NCBI GenBank assembly: GCA_004380135.1
Contig: QXCR01000364.1
Span: 1 to 12,711, forward strand
Source: Stemphylium vesicarium
Taxonomy: Eukaryota > Ascomycota > Dothideomycetes > Pleosporales > Pleosporaceae
Reading direction: 5' to 3'
Length of the DNA stretch: 12,711 bases
Shown here in pieces: positions 6,717 through 12,711 of this stretch (position 1 is its first letter; every line of letters begins with the position of its first letter). The position numbers were made by a program, and so were the translations under genes. The notes under the pieces are model-generated. The model ran no database searches and was not told the DNA's origin. It worked only from the letters and a program-made list of their open reading frames with translations.

Positions 6717-7885
6717 GTAAGTGGTGAATCGCAATGAATCGATCGTGAAAGTGGACAGTGTTTTGAGTGAGGTGAATGTACACTAGTTATATGTTGTGCT
6801 CGTGGCATCATTACTACAATTGCCCAGGCCTTACCGCGGTCAGTTCGAGTATCTGATTATGGCATGTGGTCATTGGCCGACATATTGTTTCACAGCATTG
6901 TAGGCCGCAATTCCACACCAGATATAATTAGAATGCTTATCGGAATGTAAGCGCCCAGAAACGGTAGTAGAATAAGACGCGGTGGCTGCAAAGCAATATA
7001 TGCAGCAGAGCGAGTGTTACAGTAAGTGTGCGGGCAGCAGCGGAAGGCGGAAGGCGGAAGGCTAGAAGATAAAAGCGGGGCACGGCAAGCTGCATAGTAA
7101 TCGCATTTTTTGGGTACCAACATGCTATCATCGCTATTCGGCTTCAGCCTGCGATGCATTCTTTACGATGCCACTAGTACATTGAAACCAGCGGAAAAAG
7201 ATCTCACTGGTGAGTCTATCGATGTCTTACGACACTTCGATTGAGTTGGTCGAAATTTGGCCTAGTGTTGGTAGGCCTTGTACGATCGTACGGGTGATAA
7301 TAACAACGAGGTTCTTCTAGTGACTTGGTATTGGTATGATTCATCTATGAACGTGGGTGCTACGAAGGTATACCTGAGCTCGGTCGCAAGTCGGCCCGAC
7401 GCAGGATCGAGGCGGGTATCTTGTGCAGCGTCGGGCGATGGATGTGTATATACCGACACCTAGACTTCCATCAATTGACTTTGACGCCGCAGAATGCATG
7501 ATTGAATACGTGCTCACTGACTTTCATGCCTTTTCGTGGACAGCGCTAACGAGGGCTTGGTAATGGACGTAAGGATCAAGGATTGGTACTGGCGTCCGGA
7601 TGCTTCTGATCACTTAATTGGACCATAGCGTTTGTGGCAGGGTGTACAACATCCAGCTTATCGTGTCTTCTCCCTATTGGTTACCTGTCCAATGGGAACC
7701 GGTCAAAATGCGGGGTACGACTCCTCAAGTGAGAATCAGTGCAAATTTTGCAAGCCAGGATTACAATCCTTCACGAGCGCAGCCATAGTAGCATGATCTG
7801 CGGTTGTACAGGGAAATCGCGGGTAAATAGCACACTTTCCTTTAGCGATTGAGTAAGGCAAAAGATAGTCTGCTGGGCGAAAAAA
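6717..7885. other. 1.2-kb stretch with no recognised gene
   Basis: Only short open frames occur. An ATG at 7122 opens 40 codons containing a GTGAGT donor-like site at 7210, and 7438-7563 is a 41-codon ORF (starts MDVYIPTPRLPSIDFD). I recognise no family in either and could not join them by consensus splice sites in one frame. Small repeats present: three tandem copies of GCGGAAG at 7040-7060 and a perfect 12-bp palindrome GTACGATCGTAC at 7280-7291. A decayed or lineage-specific gene cannot be excluded. Confidence 0.4.
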
Positions 7886-8221
7886 ATATTCCGCTGGGTG
7901 TTCTTTTTTTAACGCCGGGTAATGTAGATCTTCACTTTTTAGCGCCAAACCTAGCCTACATGCAGTATTCCAGCCATCACCGTGGCCTTCGGCGGAAAAT
8001 GTGCGATTTTGCTGCCATCCGCGGCGCGATAGCCCACCCCCCAAACAACCACTTCCCATCAACACCCAGCCTCAACCACATGTCACAATACTCTGTAATT
8101 GTAGATACGTTGTCGCATGTGTTCAAATAATCATCAGTTATCACATCTAGAATCACCTATTGGCCCAATAGGTGGGGCTACCGGCTGTACCCGGCGCTAA
8201 GGATTTCACCCAGCGGAATAT
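7886..8221. repeat. imperfect inverted-repeat pair, possible decayed foldback or MITE
   Basis: ATATTCCGCTGGGTG at 7886-7900 is exactly complementary to 8207-8221, and CGCCGGGTA at 7913-7921 is exactly complementary to 8188-8196. The spacers differ slightly (12 and 10 nt). Together they form arms of about 35 bp facing each other across about 266 bp. The outermost GGCG/CGCC (about 7876 and 8226) may belong to the arms. I could not find a target duplication, so the ends of any element are unknown. Overlapping open frames inside (7849-8130 on +, 7736-8065 on -) resemble nothing I know. Confidence 0.5.
8154..8174. repeat. near-perfect palindrome, 10-bp arms with a 1-nt centre
   Basis: The arms CACCTATTGG and CCAATAGGTG meet around a single C. 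Contained within the larger inverted-repeat pair 7886-8221. It could be a binding site for a dimeric protein or a cruciform; no function can be assigned. Confidence 0.5.
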
Positions 8222-8416
8222 CTCGCGCCTTGAATAGTCTGGTGTCGCACGGTTTGGTGCGGGTATTGTGGACAGAAAAAATGAGTAGAGAGTGTATGTT
8301 GTATTGAATGTAGCATCCTAGCTGAGCATATATAAAGGTCATCGCGCGGCGTTATTAGTAATAAGGTTTCCGACAGCGCTTGGCCTGCGACACCTAATAT
8401 TAAGGAAAACGTAGTA
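8222..8416. other. short non-coding flank left of the pogo element
   Basis: Contains a TATA-like TATATAAA at about 8329-8336 and an inverted TTATTAGTAATAA at about 8352-8364. No coding sequence is recognisable. I tested it for LTR ends with a 5-bp duplication and found none. Confidence 0.35.
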
Positions 8417-8512
8417 AGCTAGCGCATATAGTTTCCGAACACATAGGGTTTCCGAACACCTCACCAAAACACGCCACCCGCACAAAACACGCGATATCTA
8501 TGAACAACGCTC
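8417..8512 (+). repeat. left terminal inverted repeat of the pogo element (96 bp)
   Basis: Matches the reverse complement of 10112-10207 at 94 of 96 positions; the differences are near the inner end. Carries the duplicated GTTTCCGAACAC motif. Confidence 0.92.
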
Positions 8513-10105
8513 TTACGATTGCCATTGATGACACATAGATTGAAGAGTTGCAGCTGCTGTAGCCGCTGTAGCCTTATCTGCAGCACTCTTCGTCCTAGAT
8601 CTACTATTCTGAGCTTCTATTGCTGCTGCGTTGCGTATTGCTACCATAATATTCTCTACTTCTGCAAAGCGTTGGTTGGGGTCTATAGAGACGCGCTTGC
8701 GGCAGCGCTGAGAGCTAATAGTCTGAAGACGATGCTCAAGGCGTTTATTCTCTGCTTCTAGCCCTGCTGCTCTTGTATTTGCAGCTGCTAGTGCCTTACC
8801 TGCTTTCTGTAGCAAAAGACGCGTCCTGCGACCTAGGCTCTCAATACTCTGGACATCGCGCTGCGCTAGGTAAAGATCCCGAGGGCCTTGGGGTGTATAG
8901 AGGAAACTCCCAATAGGTGATCGAGGTCGTTCTAGACGTGGAGGCGTTGCAGGTTTTTGCGATACTTGCGACGAGGTAAGGACCTGATTAATATTAAACG
9001 GACAGAGGCCAGAAGCCCGCCAGCCAGATCTAATTATACGGTCCGTAAAGCCTTCCTCTCTAGCTTGATTATAGCAAGTAATAAAGCGCTCCTTCTTAAC
9101 AGGTGCTGCGTCGTCAAGGGAGGCGAGATCCTGGATCTGGCGACGGTACCGAGACTTGATAACAGAGAAAGGAGCAAGGTCTAGAGGCTGTAGGACGTGC
9201 GAGGAATGAGCAGGCAGATAGAGAAGGTGGATCCGATTCTGCTTACACAGCCATAGGAAGTCGATACTAATATGGCTGCCGTGGCCGTCAAGGATCAGGA
9301 GTCGATACTGGTTGTCTGCTGGCGCTGTCTCCGGGATAAATATACGCTGTAACCACTCAACGCCAATTGCTTTTGACGTCCATCCATTTTCAGAGGTTGT
9401 ATACAGCCAATCAGGCACAGATTCAGGCGAGAACCAAGTCGTCTGTAGGCTCTGGCCCTTAAAGATGACCGCGCATCGCAGCTTCTGCCCTGTCGCCGAA
9501 ACACATTCGATTATTGACACCCACTCGCGAGTCTCTGGCGACTTGACATCAGCCTTCTTCTTTGATGCTTTAGCAAGGACCCTGGTATTCGTACATACTC
9601 CTAGCGCGACGCCAGTCTCATCCATATTGTATGTATTCTCCGCCTGTATGTTGAGACGCTGTCGCGTCTGCTCATAGAGCTCAAGGAACGCGCGCAGCTG
9701 ATCTGGCGTAGCTGCCTCGACTCTCTTAGCCTCGATCTTCCGGCCGACAATAGAGGCGACGCGTGGTTGGCGATTAACAAAGTGTGTGACCCAAAGCTTG
9801 CCAACAGGCTGATCGTCGCCGTTCATACGTAGAATTCGATTTGCCATTTCTCGCGCGCGAGCGTGTGAAGGAGGACAGCCGCGCGCGTCCTCTTCGAGAA
9901 TCCAATCTACAAGGAAGTCCTCTTGTAGGGGGGTCAATCGCTGCTGGTGTTGATGGCTGCGCGCGCTGGTTGTCGCGCCACGTATTCGGCCGTGGAGCGT
10001 AGAGAGGGGGACACCGTAAGCCTTGGCTGCAGCCCTCTGGCTACGATAAATGCCAGCATTGAAATCACTAAGAGCTCTTTATATAGCTAACTCGCGGGCA
10101 TCCAT
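8513..10105 (-). pseudogene. Fot1/pogo-type DDE transposase, full length but with a stop at codon 9
   Basis: From ATG at 10105-10103 the frame is 530 codons long and broken once, by TAA at 10081-10079 (codon 9). It starts MDARELAI, stop, then RALSDFNAGIYRSQRAAAKAYGVPLSTLHGR, which is a psq/pogo helix-turn-helix. A CENP-B-type DNA-binding domain follows (about residues 57-125), then the DDE domain. Catalytic aspartates are D162 (NMDETG), D273 (LILDGHGSH) and D309 (LQPLDLAPF), giving a DD35D spacing as in Fot1. The C-terminus is a coiled coil (LLLQKAGKALAAANTRAAGL onward) and an Ala-rich tail. Cut-and-paste transposition at TA is the known role of the family. I use ATG 10105 because it restores the helix-turn-helix. 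There is no in-frame ATG between codon 9 and the methionine at about codon 87, so a downstream start would lose the helix-turn-helix and part of the CENP-B domain. A one-codon reversion or read-through copy elsewhere could be active. Confidence 0.88.
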
Positions 10106-10111
10106 ATTAAT

Positions 10112-10207
10112 GAGCGTTGTTGATAGATATCGTGTGTTTTGTGCGGGTGGCGTGTTTTGGTGAGGTGTTCGGAAACCCTATGTGTTCGGAAACTATATGC
10201 GCTAGCT
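10112..10207 (-). repeat. right terminal inverted repeat of the pogo element (96 bp)
   Basis: Partner of 8417-8512. It lies directly upstream of the transposase start and therefore probably holds the promoter as well. Confidence 0.92.
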
Positions 10208-10242
10208 TAATGCAGTAATTAGATGCTTGCGATTAACTTGTG

Positions 10243-11007
10243 CTATCTAAACTTTTGTGGGAGTTTGACGTTGCTGCCACGTGATGTGGTCTTTGGCGGT
10301 GGAGGCGATGAAGGAGATGCAACTCCATCGCGATCTCTATCCTCCATCGCTCGTTTTTGACGCTTGTTCTTGAGAGAGGGCGCTCGTGAGGCTTTACGCT
10401 TGCGTTGTTGAGCTTGTTGGATAGCTTTTTTCTGGTGTTGAGCTTCAACTTTGCGCGCGCGTTCAGCTGCTTTCTCAGCTCGCTCAACATCCCTCGCCTC
10501 CTTGAGCCTCTGCCTCTCCACACGCCTCTGCTCGAGCTCAACTTGACGCTGTAGTTGAGCCTCCTTACGCTGCTTCTTAGCCTGTGCTGTTTGGAGTTTC
10601 TCCTCCGTCTCATCTCGCTCCCGTACTGCTTCTCTAGCTCGAGCCTCACGCAACCTGCGAGGAGACCAGTGGACAGCGCCACCGTGATACTCCCGGCGCT
10701 GTTGGAGGTCAAGAGCTTTGCCCTCCTTCTTATGCTTCTTTTTATGTAGAAGAGCCTCTTCTAAACCGTCTACTTTATGCTTTAAAAGCTCATTCTGAAC
10801 AGAGAGATGGTGAACGCTTGAACGTAGCTTTCTTGCCTCATACTGATGGCTATCCGTGACAGCAACTCGAACTAATCGATCCATCTTTCTCCAATCACTG
10901 TCAGAGAGCCCTGATGATGAGCTTCTCTCAGCTTCTGGCGTGCTGGCAAATCTACGGAGGATAACATTGGCATCCATCGGCTGGTTGGTTGGTTGGTTGG
11001 TATTCAT
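10243..11007 (-). CDS. orphan C-terminal tail of a pogo-like transposase (254 aa, no DDE domain)
   Basis: The frame is open from ATG to TAG. After a short N-terminus partly encoded by a CCAA repeat (MNTNQPTNQP) comes DANVILRRF, which resembles the segment just after the DDE domain in some fungal pogo-like transposases. A leucine-heptad segment follows (about residues 60-90, HHLSVQNELLKHKVDGLEEAL), then the block LDLQQRREYHGGAVHWSPRR. A long Arg/Lys/Glu-rich coiled coil (about 125-215) and a basic proline-containing end (SPPPPKTTSRGSNVKLPQKF) complete it. I know this arrangement as the tail of larger transposases; here no DNA-binding or catalytic domain precedes it, and a stop (TAA) lies eight codons upstream of the ATG. 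It may be a 5'-truncated transposon remnant or a retained nuclear coiled-coil protein. Whether it is expressed is unknown. Confidence 0.65.
   Translation of the reverse strand: MNTNQPTNQPMDANVILRRFASTPEAERSSSSGLSDSDWRKMDRLVRVAVTDSHQYEARKLRSSVHHLSVQNELLKHKVDGLEEALLHKKKHKKEGKALDLQQRREYHGGAVHWSPRRLREARAREAVRERDETEEKLQTAQAKKQRKEAQLQRQVELEQRRVERQRLKEARDVERAEKAAERARKVEAQHQKKAIQQAQQRKRKASRAPSLKNKRQKRAMEDRDRDGVASPSSPPPPKTTSRGSNVKLPQKFR
10982..11001. repeat. tetranucleotide microsatellite (TGGT/ACCA)
   Basis: Five tandem units of TGGT on the + strand. It lies in the first codons of the tail ORF on the - strand, where it encodes the alternating N-Q-P-T residues. Copy number changes here would shift the frame from the current ATG. 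Confidence 0.8.
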
Positions 11008-11232
11008 TTTTCGTCTAGTTGATGGGGATTAAGTCCACCATCTCGCCTCCCGAAGGGCATATACGACGTGCTAAGCTATGGAATTACAGTGCTGCTACAC
11101 TACCTTAGAAAGTATTTCTTGCCTGCGCGGGTATTGCTACTATTTTAGAGATACAGCTCCCCTTCTAGTTGGGGAGACTGAGCGATGTATGTACATTAGG
11201 GTGATTTCCTTGCATTTTAAGGCATTTATATG

Positions 11233-11235
<3 letters not shown>
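11008..11235. other. short spacer between tail ORF and LINE end, no gene
   Basis: Nothing coding is recognised. Small perfect inverted repeats occur: CCCC/GGGG around TTCTAGTT (about 11159-11174) and GGCAT/ATGCC at 11221-11234. The lost 5' part of the transposase would be expected here but is not found. Confidence 0.4.
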
Positions 11236-11279
<44 letters not shown>

Positions 11280-11289
11280 TGTGTGTGTA
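11236..11289. repeat. GA/GT microsatellite at the LINE 3' end
   Basis: An AG run with one interruption (11236-11279) is followed by a GT run (11279-11289). On the - strand it lies at the end of the LINE 3' untranslated sequence, as CACACA then CTCTCT, so it probably began as or was seeded by the element's 3' tail. Confidence 0.75.
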
Positions 11290-11401
11290 TTTAGGGGGAG
11301 GGGGAAAGAGAGGAAGAAGGGTGGGGAGTATTGCAGCTATTGTGCTGGACCTAGTTCTGCTAGGTGCTGCATTGCCTGTTGCTGTTGCAGGGCAGGAAAA
11401 G

Positions 11402-12481
11402 CTACCGAGGACAAACCCTAGTGTAGTACTGTGTGAGTTTGGTGAAGGCCTCAAAGGCCTCTGTATCCCCTATCAGCACCGCAGTATACGCCAGGCCGTC
11501 AGTCTAGCTAGATGGTGGTGTAGGTGGTCAGAGTGGCCATCGGCCAAAGGCCCCTAGGGTCTTGCGGCAGAGCGCAAGGTGCTCTGGCGTCTTGTCGCGC
11601 CCGCATGAGCAGAAAAGGTTTGCATCCTTGTGGTTGTACTTTAGGTGGTACCAGGCAAAGTCCCCATGTCTGGATCGGATAGAGAGTAGTCTAGCTAAGG
11701 TGGCTCTTGGTAGGTCTAGCTCCTTTAGACTGCTGCGTGGTGCATAGTCTAGGTGCCAGCTTTTGTACCATTTCGAGAGCTTAGTCTTCTTATCAGACCA
11801 CCAGATCTGCTGTGTGTGTCGTAGTGTCTTGCGGGCTATTGTCTTGATGCCTGAGAGTGTAGGCATAGCGGCTTTTCCAGTTGGGGGTGATGGATGCTGA
11901 GCTTCTAGGTTGGCTAATCTGTCTGCTGCCTCGTTTTCTTCAATACCTAGGCGTCCAGGGGCCCATTTGACAGAGACGTCGTGAGTCTCCATAGCGCCCT
12001 GACACTCTAGGAAGGCCCATTTATAGGTAGGGGGTGCGTCGCCCTTCAGGCACCATATGACTGAGGTGCTGTCTATGCATATCCAGATTCGGCGGGTATT
12101 GAACTCTGGCTGTCTGATGGTGTGCTGGAGATCTCTCCATGCTCCTACTGCCTCAGCGTCAAAGACGTGCGAGGTAGAGTTGAGTGACCCGCGTCCAGTC
12201 TGCAGTTGCTTTCCGTTCTGATACACTGCGAAGCCGTAGGTGACCCGCTTTTCTCCTTCCTTTGTGTACTGTTCAGAGCCATCTAAGAAGATAGTCACGT
12301 CTAGTGGTGGGAGATGTGCCCACCATGTATTGAAGGCCTTCGCTGCAGTCTTCTTGTCTATGCTGAGCGTTGGGTCAGTTCGACAGCCAGTTGAGTAGTG
12401 AGGGGCTATGAGTAGGCTGGTAAATGGGTCTCCACATCGGGATCTAAAAAGCTGCAATATCTCTACAGGCTCTAACCCAAT
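11402..12481 (-). pseudogene. LINE ORF2 C-terminal part: RNase H with full catalytic set and zinc knuckle; interrupted by stops
   Basis: The frame is open from 12481 (TAA at 12482-12484 upstream) to TGA 11528-11530. Related sequence continues in the same frame through TAG 11504-11506 to a TAG at 11402-11404 (...TDGLAYTAVLIGDTEAFEAF...TRVCPR). The methionine near 12457 is not a true start (the codon is TTG); the protein is 5'-truncated. RNase H residues, numbered from that codon, are D59 (TIFLDGSE), E102 (FDAEAVGAW), D129 (ICIDSTSVIW) and D179 (ENEAADRLAN), so the acidic set is complete. The usual PGH before the last motif reads PGR. A knuckle CSCG...EHLALC (CxC-x7-H-x3-C) is present at about 283-297. 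The reverse transcriptase domain is not visible. It is a different family from the LINE at the left edge. Confidence 0.85.
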
Positions 12482-12711
12482 TTAGACGATTAATAGCTTA
12501 TTTTATAGCCTAAATATAGGCCTGTATTTTGTATATAGAAAGCATCTAGCTAGCTACAGTACCTAGCTAGATATCTTAGTTCGGAGCAAAATGTGGAGAC
12601 CCAACTCTTGGCAACGTGGGTTGGCTAATAACCTTTTTGTTATTAGCTTAAGAGAAAGACTTTCTACATACAAAATCTAGATGTAGATTTAGGCTATGGA
12701 ATAAGCTATCG
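12482..12711. other. AT-rich right edge with strong inverted repeats
   Basis: Two perfect inverted repeats: ATCTAGCTAG (12544-12553) with CTAGCTAGAT (12563-12572), and GCTAATAAC (12624-12632) with GTTATTAGC (12639-12647) around a 6-nt T-rich loop. In the LINE frame there are several stops and no clear homology, so this is either a heavily mutated upstream part of the LINE or a different repeat. No gene is supported. Confidence 0.45.

Larger units (their letters stand above)
8417..10207 (-). mobile_element. complete 1791-bp Fot1/pogo-type DNA transposon
   Basis: The terminal inverted repeats are 8417-8512 and 10112-10207: 96 bp, differing at only two positions. The element starts AGCTAGCGCATATAG and is flanked by the TA target duplication (8415-8416 and 10208-10209). 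Each inverted repeat holds two direct copies of GTTTCCGAACAC with a 17-bp period (8431 and 8448; mirrored at 10165 and 10182), likely transposase-binding sites. The single transposase frame (- strand) fills the space between the repeats: the start codon is 7 bases inside the right repeat, and the stop codon touches the left one. The nearly identical ends suggest a fairly recent insertion. It lies 35 bp downstream of the orphan tail ORF at 10243-11007. Confidence 0.92.
11236..12481 (-). mobile_element. 3' part of a second Tad1/I-like LINE
   Basis: Comprises the ORF2 remnant (11402-12481) and a 3' untranslated part running to the GA/GT microsatellite at 11236-11289. Orientation is opposite to the LINE at the left edge. 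I found no target-site duplication, and the upstream part dissolves into AT-rich sequence. Confidence 0.7.

Noticed and set aside
7122..7463. Possible two-exon small gene (ATG at 7122, donor GTGAGT at 7210, open frame 7278-7463)
   Set aside because: No acceptor joins the two frames without a stop, there is no clear branch point, and I recognise no protein.
7736..8130. Overlapping open frames on both strands (109 and 93 codons)
   Set aside because: Neither shows a recognisable motif, and the + frame lacks an ATG start (TTG). They overlap the inverted-repeat pair, so they are not called as genes.
11078..11557. Open + strand frame across the GA repeat
   Set aside because: The Arg/Glu run is the translated microsatellite, and the rest is the antisense of the LINE 3' end.
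1..12711. CRISPR arrays, bacterial promoters or ribosome binding sites, rRNA genes
   Set aside because: No spaced direct repeats and no rRNA blocks were seen. The intron and element types point to a fungus, so bacterial features were not called.

Overview
The window looks like repeat-dense, gene-poor DNA from a filamentous ascomycete, most likely a Dothideomycete. That placing is an inference. It rests on Tad1-like LINE remnants, a Fot1/pogo transposon, a hAT transposon, LTR-type insertions, a 48-nt intron with a perfect fungal branch point, and coding pieces whose damage is mostly nonsense codons, as repeat-induced point mutation (RIP) would leave. No intact host gene can be supported.

Layout, left to right. 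Bases 1-1850 hold the 3' half of a LINE on the + strand (end of the reverse transcriptase, an RNase H-like domain, a zinc knuckle, a 3' UTR ending in a hairpin). Bases 1888-2164 are a 277-bp MITE with 24-bp inverted ends and TA duplications. Bases 2293-4569 are a broken gene for a MOCOS-type (molybdenum cofactor sulfurase-like) class-V PLP enzyme. It is split by a 170-bp solo LTR (3601-3770, duplication CATAG) and by a 528-bp miniature LTR element (3961-4488, duplication AGAAT/AGAAC). Removing both insertions and the intron leaves one continuous frame of 507 codons, including the natural stop. Next come one end of a second MITE (4805), a 216-bp solo LTR (5360-5575, duplication GTATG) and the 3' part of a hAT transposon (about 5715-6716).

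Bases 6717-8416 contain no gene I recognise, but do contain an imperfect inverted-repeat pair (7886-7921 / 8188-8221). Bases 8417-10207 are a complete Fot1/pogo-type element with 96-bp inverted repeats and a TA duplication. Its transposase frame carries one premature stop, at codon 9. Just beyond it, 10243-11007 is an open 254-aa reading frame resembling only the C-terminal basic coiled-coil tail of another pogo-like transposase. Bases 11236-12481 are the 3' part of a second, different LINE on the - strand, ending in a GA/GT microsatellite. The right edge is AT-rich.

The best candidate for something new is the miniature LTR element at 3961-4488. Read on the - strand, its presumed primer-binding site, one base inside the 5' LTR, is a perfect 15-nt complement of a stretch inside that same LTR. 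That stretch lies where a TATA box predicts the transcript 5' end. This is the arrangement of Tf1/sushi-type self-priming, here in an element with no protein-coding capacity.
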